A stretch of 64,000 nucleotides of DNA. It comes from Enchytraeus crypticus (lineage: Eukaryota; Annelida; Clitellata; Enchytraeida; Enchytraeidae). This document shows, piece by piece, positions 42,436 to 57,100 of this stretch (positions within the stretch are counted from its first letter, which is position 1; every line of letters starts with the position of its first letter). The notes under the pieces were generated by a model, which saw only the letters and a program-made list of their open reading frames with translations, had not been told where the DNA came from and searched no databases. The DNA is taken from the NCBI GenBank assembly GCA_905160935.1, contig CAJHZI010000748.1, positions 1 to 64,000 of the forward strand, given 5' to 3'. Both the position numbers and the translations under genes were made by a program.

Positions 42436-44131
42436 CTGTTAAAATCAATAATTCTGTTGATTTAGAAATCGATAAATCAGATAAATAATTAAATATCCAG
42501 TCAATGACTATTCAATCGTTCAATATCTATGCTAATCGTTCATGCAAGCCTACAGTTAGAAACGTTTCCGCGTCTATTACAGAAGTTTAGTTGTATGAAA
42601 CTTTAACATGAATTTTCTAATGAGCTTTAGACGGATATGATATGTAAACACAATAGTAAAATCCTGCCTAAGTCGTCTCTTACATACACGCAGCAGATTG
42701 TTTGCGGTTGCCCTATTCTGCAGTGGTCCAACCCCACCCGAGCACGACATGAGGGTTTCACTTTCTATCTCTCTTTAAATTCTCTCTCTCTCTCTCTCTC
42801 TCTGTTACACTGAATGTTCTAGTTATACAATAAAGTACAATACAGTACAGTACAGTGCAGTGCAGTACAGTACAGCACAGTACATTGCCTACTAGATACG
42901 TTTGACAGCATTCAAATTCATTAAACTTTCAGGTATAAATACTTATATTTAAGAGATAATATTATAACTTAGAACACACCGCTTGATGAAGCAGTAGTAG
43001 TAGTACTGGCTGGCGCTAAAATAATTAAAAACAAACGATGTAATTATTTGTCAGTGAAAATCATTTGAGTTACTAAAATGAAAGCTTATACTAAACATTT
43101 GTAAGATCGGCCTTAAAAATTAGGCAATTTGTGGCAAAATTTTACTAGTGAGATGGTGAATATTTAGTGGATGGGGAGGAGTGAAAGAAGAGCAGAGAGA
43201 GCGAGAGAGAGAGAGAGAGAACAGGAGAGGGAGAGAGAAAGAGAGAGAGAGATAGGGAGAGAGAGAGAGAGTGATAGATACAAATACATAGAACGAGATA
43301 AATAAATAAAACTGTATATGTTATTCACTCCTCTTGAGACCTACTGCTGATGCTATATTTAAATAAAATTAATTAAAACCCCACAGCATCAATGGTCACA
43401 TAGTATTGAAAAGCCCAGCTAGAACACGCATTATATCTAAATTTCATAATTAAGCATTGGTATATATATATATTACATGAATATTGCTATATCTCAAAGA
43501 TGTAATATGTACATGTATATGCAGTACTATTGAAAGAGACAAAGACGATGAACTAAATCAGACGTAGTCGTAATTGGCGGTATGTCAGATTTCATGTAAT
43601 AAACGAATATATAATAAAGGCGGTAATAGTGAGCATTAATACGGTAGATGTATAATAATAAAGGTTTAACGTCTTTTTCCTCATACAAGGATGATGTCAG
43701 GGACGGTCCCCCGTATGTGCTATATTTATGTGCATATTTGTACATGCAATGGGGCCTACACATAGGCATAGAGACCCTTGGATGGATGCAGTTTATGAAG
43801 GGACACATAATGGCGCATGGCAGTCTATATAGGCCTCCGTTAGGAATTGAGGATCTTTATTTGTTAGTTAGACTACTTGTGAATATTAAAGCTTGCAAAG
43901 CTAGTGTTAACGTCAGTTTCCTCACTCGAAAGCGATTTCAATGACGGGCAGGTGTTTATTCGAACAGGTAAAGCGACTGATGTATTTGGATAAATACCGC
44001 ACTAATATTCAACTTACACGTGTAGTCTTCGGAAGAATGAAGAACAAACCAGTCGTTAACTGCACGTGTTGTAAGAAGCGACTAAACAAGAACTGAATAA
44101 GGCAACGAGAGCCACCTAAGAATTTGGTAAA

Positions 44132-44174
<43 letters not shown>

Positions 44175-44366
44175 TATTAACAAACACAATCCAGAAAAAA
44201 ACAGAAGTATCAGACTTACTTGATGCTGTAGTGGACGAATCGGATACAGGATTAGCTGCAAATATATAAATCAATCAATTATGCAATCACCTTTCGCCCC
44301 GTATTTACAACTATCTTTATTATGTACATTATAGCAGCTGCCCTATTACGTGGTACACTTCATAAT

Positions 44367-44431
<65 letters not shown>

Positions 44432-47400
44432 GTATATATATATTTATATATATACACATGTATACTGTATATAATTACTTGATATGCGAAGTCTTCTACA
44501 AGTTACTTTCGACTTCTAAACCGCAAAGATATAAACATAATAAACAGACATTTGTACACGTCTCTAATATATGACCCTGGAGGTATTCTTGAAAAATATT
44601 TTCCTAAAAATTGCCTACTCTTTAGAAATATTTTCTGAAATATTTAAAAATAGCGTGTTCATCACTTATTGCATCTCTTTTTAAGAGGATGCATAATAAA
44701 TTTAATAAAATTTCAAACAGAAGTGAGTCATGCAATTTAGCAAATTATCAATGTCATCACATAGAGTTAAATTATAAATAGCCAATGTTGCAGATCTAGA
44801 CTTCATAAATTGTGTACACAGTCGCTATAATATTAACAAACACTTTCCAGAAAAAACAGAAGCATAAGACTTACCTGATTTGGTAGTGGACGAATCGGAT
44901 GCAGGATTAGCTGCAAATATATAAATAAATATTAGTAAATATTATTATATTAATAAATCAACAAATACTATTCGAAATTGCTGTTATTGATAAGAACTAC
45001 GAATCTGCGTATATCAATTATTCCTTTAACATCGAATGGATATCGATCTAGAAGTCGAATTAATGGAATTAATGAAAACTACGTTCTGTGCTTAGTACCG
45101 TTTAATAAATTTTAGGATCACAAGCGATGCTTATGGTCCGTGATCTGAGTACATTCGAAGGTTGATAGACATTAGATCAATGACAAAAAAGTTATTAAAT
45201 TAAGTTTAGTTAAGGATTAGACTTATGATTAGGGTTTTGGATAGGGTTAGGGTTAGGGATAGGGTTTAATTTGAATGGAATTATGGTTATATTAATGGAA
45301 TTAGGGTTAGATTAAATGACATTTAGAAAATAAATAATACGATTTTTGTCATTGATCTAATGTTACCTCGAAGGTTTAGATTAAAATGACTACCACACTA
45401 GCTTTTCGAAGTCCACTATGAAGTGGACTTCAAATCTTCCACACCTTCTTAATGTTTGAACTATAGCCACGGGCCTCATGAACTAGTAGAACCACAACTG
45501 AACCATTGAGCTATTTTTCTTCCTAACTATGCCTACACGTTTAGGACTATTAACTTATAGAAGACAATTCAAAATAGACAAGCATCAGACCGAGTCAGTA
45601 ATTGATTGATCAGAAGTTTAAGATCAAACCTGTAGGCTCCGTTGTGCTCTCCTCTAACAACTTTGAAACTGAAATCAAGTTAAAAAAATAAAGCAAAAGT
45701 TGACTACTAGCATAAAATATATGAAAATTACGATGCTTCAAAGATCATTAGATAGAAAAGTTAAATATGTCCATCAATAAATTCAATATTAGCCTGAAAG
45801 TCTTAAGCTGCGTATATTAAAGCAATTTTTAAAGATTATGTATCTCACAAATCATTAAAGAAATCTACGGAGAGTAACTTTAACTTTCGACTTTGAGAAT
45901 ACAAAATAAATATCAAAATAATCTGAAAAGGAGAAAATTGAGCGAAGAGAAGTGAGAACAATTTGAGCTAAAGGGAATTTGGAAGTGTTTGAATATCTTC
46001 TTCTTCAGTGCACTGCTAAGAGGCAGGTTCAAGGTACATATTCATACACAAAGTCTGTTTTTTCGCTCCAATACGAGCACTCCTTAGATCAACAAGTTTA
46101 TCCCTTCAAAAAGTCTCTGCCTTATCCATACATTATGTAGCCTATAGCGTTGTGTTTGAATATATTGAAATATATTACGACGAATATTTTGAAGATATTG
46201 AGACGAGTGATGCTGTTCATACCTTTATATTGACAGCGTTCACCGAAGTAGTCCGGTACACAGGTGCAACTGTAGCCACCTGATCCATCCTTACAGGTGC
46301 CTCCGTTCAAACAGCTCGTACTGGTGCACTCGTTCATATCTAATCAATCAATCAATCAATTAATGAATCGATCGATTGATAAATCAATTAATCAATGAAT
46401 CGATCGATTGATCAATCAATCAATGAATCAATCGATTGATCAATCAATCAATCAGTCACTGAATCCATCGATTGATCAATCAATCAATCAACGAATCGAT
46501 CGATTGATCAATCAATCAGTCATTGAATCGATCGATTGATCAATCGATCGATTCAATGACTGATTGATCAATCGATCAATCAGTCATTGAATAAATCCAC
46601 CAAGCAATTAATATAATTAATCAATCAATTAATCAGTCAGTCATTCAGTCGACTAATTAATCCTCTTCGATAATAATACTTTTAGTTTCCTTTATTTATA
46701 AGTATGGTCGTTGAAAGTGTTTATTCATCATGACATATAAGCAGTAGAGCAATCAAGCCATAGTAGTATTAAATTATTCAAATGAATTAATTTATAATCA
46801 GATTACTAGAATATTCAGTCAGGAGTAAAATAATTAGAAATCCGGAGGTTCGACTTCTGGTACTGGGCCTAAATAGGCAGGGATCGAGCATCGCTTCTAC
46901 GGTGATCGACGTTGTCTCGAGCCACAATAGCGCTTTATTGGTACAGTTATTGATGTAGGTTATTTGAAAGAATTTTTTTTATTTCTTTATTTCAGGCATA
47001 ATAACTCATACGGGAATCTTACACATACAACAATGCAACAAGAACCAGAAAAGCAAATACGCTGTACATAAATTGAGCTCTAAGATAATTACTAGTCATA
47101 TCTAATAATAATAGAAAGATAATTACTAGTCATATCTAATAATAATAGAAAGATAATTACTAGTCATATCTAATAATAATAGAAAGATAATTACTAGTCA
47201 TATCTAATAATAATAGAAAGATAATTACTAGTCATATCTAATAATAATAGAAAGATAATTACTAGTCATATCTAATAATAATAGAAAGATAATTACTAGT
47301 CATATCTAATAATAATAGAAAGATAATTACTAGTCATATCTAATAATAATAGAAAGATAATTACTAGTCATATCTAATAATAATAGAAAGATAATTACTA

Positions 47401-47773
47401 GTCATATCTAATAATAATAGAAAGTTACTATTACTAGTCATATCTAAGATAATTAGGCATATAAACCTACAATAAGCTTAAAAAGAAAAAAGAAAGAAAG
47501 ACAAAAAGATACAAAGAAAAGGAAATGCATGGAGAGCTCTGTAGATACGGATACGTACTCTCCTGGCACCTATCTCCACGGAATCCTACAGGACACTCGC
47601 ACTGAGGGACTCCCTTATTCTCAGGACGTGTCCCATTCACACAGACACCCCCATTGTAACACCTCTCCCGTGTGCTTATCTCTAGCTCCCCTGTGGTCTG
47701 GTTGAGGTCGTACAAACACGCGTCAGCCACTGACACAATCAATCAGTCAATCGATTAATCAATCAATCGATCG

Positions 47774-47808
<35 letters not shown>

Positions 47809-50800
47809 GATCAATCAATCAATAAATTAATCCATCAATCAATCAATCGATGGATCAAACAATCCATCAATCAAGCTATCAATCAATCAATCGATCAATC
47901 AATCAATCAATCAATTAATCAATCAATCAATCGATCGATCGATCGATCGATCAAACAATCAATCACCCTATTGTCTAATAAATCAAACGGTCTACGTTTA
48001 ACAGATAGTGAATAATAGAACAAATTCATTAAATCTCTAATTGACGTATTTAAAAAAGCAAATGTCAACGTAAGTTTTATCACCAGGATATCAGTGACGG
48101 GCGATCCCAGGATTTGAACTCCGCACATACTGATACGCGGTCGAATATCTTACCGATATAGCCACTGGCTCCAGCCGCGGCGATGGATTTTTATGTAGAT
48201 GTGGTTTAACATGGTTTAGTTTAATTATGGTTTTAATTGAATTAGATCAGGTTTCTCAGAAAGTATGTAATTTAATTAAATAATTAACAAATAGGTCCAG
48301 TATTTCACTCAAAGATAAATCAATAAATATAACAAGAAATAATTTTAGTAATAAATAAATTAATCATTTGCAGCTTCAGCAGACAGATAATTTTGAAAGG
48401 CAAATGCTATGTTCATTGGAAGACCATTCAAAAGTAGTACTCGTCAAACCTAATCAAGGACCTTAGATATTAACAGGACCTCTAGATAATAGCAGAACCA
48501 CTAGATAATTACAGGACCCATAGATAATAGCAGGACCCCAAGATAATAGCAGGACCCCTAGATAATAGTAGGACCTCTAGATAATAACAGGACTCCTAGA
48601 TAATAACAGGATCCCTAGATAATAACAGGACCCCTAAATAATAGCAGGAGCCCTAGATAATAGCAGGACCCCTAGATAATTGCAGGACCCCTAGATAATA
48701 ACAGGACCCCTAGATAATATCAGGACCCCTAAATAATAGCAGGAGCCCTAGATAATAGCAGGAATCCTAGATAATAGCAGGACCCCTAGATAATAGCAGG
48801 ACCCCTAGATAATAGCAGGACCCCTAGATAATTGCAGGACCCCTAGATAATAACAGGACCCCTAGATAATATCAGGACCCCTAAATAATAGCAGGAGCCC
48901 TAGATAATAGCAGGAACCCTAGATAATAGCAGGACCCCTAGATAATAGCAGGACCCCTAGATAATAGCAGGACCCCTAGATAATAGCAGGACCTCTAGAT
49001 AATAACAGGACCTCTAGATAATAACAGGACCCCTAGATAATAACAGGATCCCTAGATAATAACAGGACTCCTAAATAATAGCTGGACCTCTAGAAAATAA
49101 CATCAGCAAATCTAGAAATCCTTGACTTAATTTATCAGGTCATGCTTGATATGATGACAGAGCTGAACTGAACTGTGCAAAATAAATATAATTGTTTAAA
49201 ATATAATCATAACAAATAACATGTATTGTATTGAAATCTTCAACATGTTGATATCTATTACTTTTAATACAACATGATTAAACCGTTTGGCAATTTACTC
49301 CATTTTCAGTGCAAATCAGTTTTGCTAATGTCCGAGATTTTACTCTCAGATCAGCGCGGCTGGGAATCGAACCCACAAAGGTTCAATTCACCTCAGGATC
49401 TGTCACTAAAAACTTCACGACGTTACCTGACGCCTCTAGCCACTGAACTATTGAGACAATCGCATCAGGATCTGTCATTTAAAATTTGACGACGTTACCT
49501 GACGCTTTAACCACTGAGCTATTGAGACACTGTATATACTTACACACACAGGACTCTAGGATGGACTGGTACCACTCCACGCAACGACACAACGTCGAAT
49601 CCTGAGATCCGCTCTCACACACTGAGTTAGCAGGACATGGAGTGATTCTGGAGCTGCATGACTGCGGTACAGGCTGGAGAAACAGGACGCAGTATTACAC
49701 TTATAATAATTCACTTATTATAATATTTACATATAATAATACACGTATTATAATATTTACTTAAATATTACACTCATTGTAATAATTACATATAATAATA
49801 CACTTATTATTATAATTACATATAATAATAGACTTATAATAATAATTACTTATAATAATACACTTATTATAATAATATACTTATAGTAATACACTTATGT
49901 GGATTTAAATAAATATCTTTCTCAAGATAACATTTCTAATCTTGATTTACATGACTGAGGTGCCGTCTTTGCATTGGTTAGATTGCAGTAGCAACAAACT
50001 GTTGCTTTTAATATGTTTTATTGTAAGATTATTATATATTCGTCTATTACATGAAATCTGACATATCGCAGAAAACGTACACACATACAAATGGCAATAT
50101 AGAAAGCAATAAACATAATATTATACAGACATTGTTTAAATGTATAAGATTGACGCCCTATCACTGGAGAGCGAGTATCTGCTCGAGTAGAAATAGAAAC
50201 ATTTAAGCTGAATAATACAGGTACAGGCCCAACAAAATAAACTAATTTAGTACTTGCCACTTCTCCCTATCTCCTATAAGCTTTGTAGAATGAATTGCAA
50301 AAGGTTTATCTTGAAGGTTAATCGTATTTCTATTTCAACTCTTAAATTGGTCGCCAGCGATATGAGAAAATCCTCAGCACTCAGAAAATCCTTAGCACTC
50401 AGAAAATCCTTTGCACTCGAGAAAATCTTTTTGTCAGAGTGATTGCTCTAGATTTTAGTAAAGCTTTTGACACTGTCAGACATTCGCACATGCTTGATAA
50501 ATTTAGCTCACTAGACATACCAAGCCCTGTAACGAAATAGATTGCTAGTTTTTTAACTAATCGCTCTCATCAGACAATTTTTGACGGTCATACTTCTTCT
50601 TGTGCAACAATTAATGCTAGTGTAGTTCAAGGCTCTGCCATTGGACCTCCTGCTTTCGTTGTTACTGCAACAGATCTCGAGACTTTGAGTAAATCAAACG
50701 CGCTACTTAAATATGCTGACGACACATACTTAATTGTGCCTGCATCCAATATTCGTCTAACAGAAGTCGAACTTGCCCATATTGAAGATTGGGCCAAAAT

Positions 50801-51981
50801 TAACAATCTAAAATTAAATAGAATAAAATCTAAAGAAATTATATTTCACTCCCCAAATAATAAGAGGCAGGCTTCTGCAGCCCCTCATCTTGAAGGCATA
50901 GAACGCGTGTCAGATATGAAATGTTTGGGTGTTACATTTTCCTCCAATTTTTCTTTTTCTACTCACATAAATAATCTCTTATCCTCAAGTTACAGCAATA
51001 TTTTTGCTTTGTATAGTCTACGCACTAAAGGACTATCCAACGAACTCATTCAGAGAGTATTTCAAGCATCTACACTAAATAGGCTTCTCTACGCATCCCA
51101 ATTCTGGTGGGGTTTTACCACTGCGGAAGTTAGAAAGAGGCTTGAAGCTTTTTTGAGACGAGCAAAGAAGGCAAATTTCTGCAACTTGGAATCCAGTTTT
51201 GAAGATTTGTGTGCTTCAGCTGATTATAAACTTTTTAATAATGTACATAGTGATAGCGCCCATCTACTTACCCCGCTTTTACCTACACTTGCCTATCACC
51301 CATATCTAACTAGAAGAAACGTTGCCGGTAGAAATTTCACACTTTTCAATTTTCAAATTTCACACCTACTAAACTAAATAGTTTAAGTGACAAGAACTTT
51401 ATTACCCATATTTTACTTGAAGATGCTAGAAAATTTAACTTTTAACTTACAATGCCTACCCGTTTATCTTTGAACTGCTGAAATTGTTTTCTACTACTGT
51501 TTAATAATGCTTAGATAGCTATATGTGACTTTAGAACTCTTAAAGTAGTATAAGTTTTGCCTTGGTCAGTATTTTTTAATATTATCTTACTATTTTCAAT
51601 CTTGTATTTTTGATTTTGTGTTGAATTTCTGCCCGTATCTGATGCATTGCTATATGTTATCTGTCATATTGCTACAGTCTGCGATTTGTCAGATTGATTA
51701 TGGAAATAAAAGGAATAGATTTTTAAAATCCTCATCACTCGTATTAATCAGCAGTGGTCGTAGGTTGATTTAATTAGATAAGTAAGGTAAGGATGATTAT
51801 AGCAGTACCTGGTCACAGTTGGGTCCAGTGACTAAGACACTTTCACACGAGATGCATCCGAGCTTAACGTCACAATTGCTGCAGTTACATAGCTGACATC
51901 CCGCACCCCAATAGCCCGTCTCACAGGCTGCAATGATATAACAAAATAGTATTACTTAACTCTCTATTGACTACTCTATGC

Positions 51982-52023
<42 letters not shown>

Positions 52024-54110
52024 GTGCATTGCCTACTGACTGGCAGATCCATTGTATATAACGTCTCCACTCTTCTCTGTCTTCCGCTTTTCTCTTCAAG
52101 TCCACATATGAGTGGGTATTTAAATCATCTAATATACCTAATCTTGGCCTGCCCCTGCCTCTTTTTCCTTCCATTCTACCTTCTATGACCTCTTTTAATA
52201 GACCTTCCCCCCTTAGAATGTGTCCTATCCAACTCTTCTTCCTATTTCTTAATATGCTAATAAAACACATAATTCAATTGAATTCCATAAACCTCTATTG
52301 ATCTTTTTCTGCATGTGCGTTCGTCGAATAAAAGCAAGAGGTTATCTATTCAAAGCCAACTAGGATATATTCCACAGAAATAAATAAGATTTAGTTAGTT
52401 TGACAACTGTTGGAAATAAAAATAGCATTATTCCATAGTAATTATTTAAAAAATAACATCCGATACTGGCTGGAGCCAGTGGCGATGTCGGTAAGATATT
52501 CGACCGCGGAGCAATAGGCGTGGGGTTCAAGTCCTAGGCTCGCCCGTTACTGACATCGCTTTCGAGTGAGGAAACTGACGTTAATAATGACTTTACCAGA
52601 TTCTTACTTAGAGAGTATCTGAACTCAATAGCGAGATACGCTATGCCATTAACTCGAAGTTTAGGTCGACAGAACAATTAACTAAATAAGAATAAGTAAG
52701 TTCATCAACTGCTAGAAATGAAGATAGCATTAAGCTATAGTTATTACTTAAAAATAACACCCGATACTAATTTAAAGAGTTTCTCAAATCAAAGGCGAGA
52801 TACGCTATGCCAATAACTCGACGTTTAGGTCCACAGAACAATTAAATAACATTAAAATAACAGAAGATTATTTCTGGTTGTACCTGAGCAGGTCCTATTA
52901 TCTGAGGTGAGTTTGAACCCAGGGTGACAGGTGCACTTGTATGACCCCGCGGTATTAGTGCAGTCACTGTTAACATCGCACCCATCTGTGTTCAGCTGAC
53001 ACTCGTCTATATCTGTTAAATCATTAGAAACATCTCGAAATAAATACACCATTCTCTACTAAATGTTTCATCATCATAATCTTCCCGGTTGATGATGATG
53101 TTTCATCATCATCATCATCTTATAATCCGGTTTAACTAGGGTCGGAAACTAGGAAGAAAATTACTGATAACCATTACTGATTAAAACAAATCTAAGACTG
53201 GCATAACTGCGAGTATATATAGCTACATGTAGGCCTGGATATAAATAACATATAGAATAGAAAGCATTTGAAAGTGTATATGAATTCTGTATAATAGAGA
53301 GGAGCATGTTAGTGTATATGAACTGGTTTCAGATTAGTTCTACTCTTGCCTTCAGTAACATAAGAGAACAGGGCTAATATCATCGATGACAACATCGAGA
53401 ACTATTGAGACAACTCCAAATCGGTTAGCAAAAAGAAGGTTCAATACGGCGCAAATTCTAAAATCCAGAAAGTCAGTCCAAAGATCATTGTAATTGCAAT
53501 CAGAACATTGTTATTGCAATCAGATCATTGTAATTGCAATCAGAACATTGTTATTGCAATCAGAACATTGCTATTGTAATCAGAACATTGTAATTACTAT
53601 CAGAATAGTGTACTTAGCACGCAGTAGCTAAGGCATGAAGTTGTTACAGTATTGCTCAATATGATAAGTGTCTAATACGAAAATTAGTTTACGTACAGAA
53701 TTTGTCTTCAACAACACAACAGCAACACAACTTCAACAATAGCAACAACAACAACAACAAATAAAGAACTACTGTGTACATGTTCTTTCCAGCATTCTGT
53801 GCACACCGCAGATCTGGAATTCTCTTCCATCCAATCTTCGGAAGTCTTCGTTTGCATCACATTGGCCTTTGCTTTCGTATGAGCAGTTCCGCAGACAGTT
53901 GAAGACCTATCTTTTTCATCACTCTTTTCCATCCAGTGTCCATGAGTTACGACCAGTGCCTTAATCTACTTTTCCGTAATTCCCTTTTTCTTTGGACTGA
54001 TTTTTTGGACTTGGGAATTTGCACCGTTTTCGACCTTCTTTTGGCTCGCCGGCTATATTTTGACTCAGTAGAGCTCGATGTTGTCATTAATGACTGTGGC
54101 GCTGTAATTG

Positions 54111-54173
<63 letters not shown>

Positions 54174-57100
54174 GTACATTACCATTGCAGGCTTGCAGTG
54201 ACGTCACGTAGGCGTATCCAGCCGAGCACTTGCAGACTCCGCCCTCGCAATACCCACCGCTACAAACCACGCCTCCACAAGGGTCAGGGTGCCCAGCTGT
54301 GCACGTAAACAGTAAAAACACTAAAAACAGTGCACTGCCAGCTGTACACGTAAAACAATACAGTGCACTGCCAGCTGTACACATAAAACAATAATTACAG
54401 CGCACTGTCTGTCAGCTGTACACATAAACAATAAAAACAGTGCACTGTCAGCTGTACACATAAACAATAAAAACAGTGCACTGTCAGCTGTACACATAAA
54501 CAATAAAAACAGTGCACTGTCAGCTGTACACATAAACAATAAAACCAGTGCACTGCCAGCTGTACACATAAAACAATGAAAGCAGTGCACTGCCAGCTGT
54601 ACACATAAAACAATGAAAGCAGTGCACTGCCAGCTGTACACATAAAACAATGAAAGCAGTGCACTTTCATGTTCAAGGTACATATTTCTACACATTAATA
54701 GTTTACTATTAATTTATTAGTTTCAATCACGTAAAGATTTAAATACTATATTTAAAAGAATTTAAATACAGTAATCTAATTGTAATTTCTTCGCTTCTTG
54801 TCAATATTAACGGATTTTAAATATTTTGTGAACTTCGTGAAGCATTACCAATAAAAATCCCAATCAAGTTGTAAATGCACTGCACAATATTATATAGAAA
54901 ATATAGCAGAACAACATACGCGGTATTTCACAGAGATTAGGATTGTCGATGTTTGTCTGATACCCATTGGCACACGAGCAGGAATAGCTTCCAGGACTGT
55001 TTGTGCAAATCTGATCACAAGGTGACAGTAGCTCTGCGCACTCATCTATGTCTAAAATAAATAAATAAATAAATCAATCAATCAATTTAATACAGTAACT
55101 TAATAAAGTCAATCAGTGTATTGATGTAATAATCCATCGTTTTCATGATGAATAACTGAATCGAATATCAAATTTATGTAACTGACTCATGCAAGTGGTA
55201 AATCAGTGAATCAATCAAACAAACAGTTCATCAAACAGCTGATTAGTTAATAATTCTATCAATCTAGCAATCAATCAATCACTCAAACAGACCATAAATC
55301 AATAAAAAAACAGTTCGTCAGACAGCTGATTAATCAATCATTCTATCCATCTAGCGATCAATCAATCAGTCAAACAGATAATAAATCAATCAGACAAACA
55401 GTTAATCAAGAAGCTGATTAATCAATCATTCTATCAATCTAGCGATCACTCAATCACTCAACCATACAAAAATCAACCAATCATTCTATCAATCAGGCAA
55501 TCAATCAATCAATCGGTTAGTGAGAGGAATCAACTGACCGACACATGTGCTGGATCCTGGGGGTGAAGACACATAGCCTGGGGCACAAACACATGTGAAG
55601 CCTCCCAGGTTGTTGACACACAGCTGACTGGGTGATTGGCAGTTATGTGTCCCATCCAAGCATTCGTCCTCATCTGTTGACATTTCACATGTTTATATCT
55701 CTGGTTACATTTCACATGTTTATATCTCTGTAGACATTTCACATGTTTATGTCTCTGGTTACATTTCACATGTTTATATCTCTTGTTACATTTCACATGT
55801 TTATATCTCTTATTAAAGTGGCTATACACGATCAAATTTATTTGAACAGATATCTGTTCAGATAAATTTGACGGAGCCCACACACGGTCAAATTTAACTT
55901 ACAGGTATCTGATCAGATATCTGTATGGATAAATTGGAATCTTGTTACAAATAATATCACTTTCTTGAGATTTACTAATTTTTCTTTTCCTATTTTCATA
56001 ACATAAACATTAAAGGTTTAGCGCCATTTTCCCCGTACAAAAAAGAATTAAATCAGATTAAATCCAATCAAATTTTAGTTTAAATTGCAGTTTAAATCAT
56101 AGTTAATATTTCTATTCCTTAATTATTACCTATATATTACATTATTACAGATTTAATTAAAGCCTACCTATCCACATTAAACCCTAGTTAAATACACCTT
56201 TAGTCAATGTCCCATATCATGTAGCGATACGGAAAATACCAACCGCTCAGCCAAATTTAACGTCTGTTTCCTATCTCGGAAGCAAGTGAGTAAAATGTCG
56301 AGCACTGGATTCGAACCCATGTTATCTCTAAGGAAAACCAGTATTATAAGTACTATATTACTACTAGTATTATAAAACCAGTATTATATACTACTAGTAT
56401 TCTCATATGTTTTACTTCATTCTCTTGTCTATGCTGTTCTATGGTTATATGTTGCTATGTTCTCTGCGTTTGCTATGTTTGCCTATCGTGTTGTTATGTC
56501 GAGAAAAAAACGAACCTCCACATTTTCCCTCGAAGTTTTTATAGCCAGGTCGACAGGGCCCACAGGTGTAGCCCAGGGCACCGACCGTTTGATCGGCGGC
56601 GTCGATGGCTGCCTGGTGCTCGGCGGGAGTGAGATCAGTGCATGCGCCCCCGGGTCCACACGGCTCCCCCTCACAACTGTCGAAATCATCGTTACACGAT
56701 TCCCCTGGGTACACGAAACATGAGAAAACAGGTAAAATAGTGACGAATAGTTTTAAGTAGTGGAGTGGTTACAACTACATGTAGTCGAATAGCTACCACT
56801 AGTCCAGTAACTACAATTTATCGAGTAGCTATAACTTGTCAGATAGAAACAATTTATCGAATAGCTACAAATTGTCGAGTAGCTAAAACTAGTAGAGTAG
56901 CTACATCTAGTCGAATAGCTACCACTAGTCGAATAGCTACCACTAGTCGAGTAACTACAACTAGTCGAGTAGCTACACCTAGTCGAATAGCTACATCTAG
57001 TCTAATAGCTACATCTAGTCGAATAGCTACATCTAGTCGAATAGCTACATCTAGTCGAATAGCATGGACACTATTAGAGAGGTACAGACCTACATATACA

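Noticed and set aside
45228-45266. Telomere or subtelomere
   Set aside because: Only a few degenerate TTAGGG units inside an intron of a gene that continues on both sides.
47085-47440. CRISPR array
   Set aside because: Repeats are directly tandem without spacers, in an animal intron.
52852-53052. Independent small EGF gene
   Set aside because: It is one exon (52884-53012) of the mucin-like gene; flanking residues are intron readthrough.
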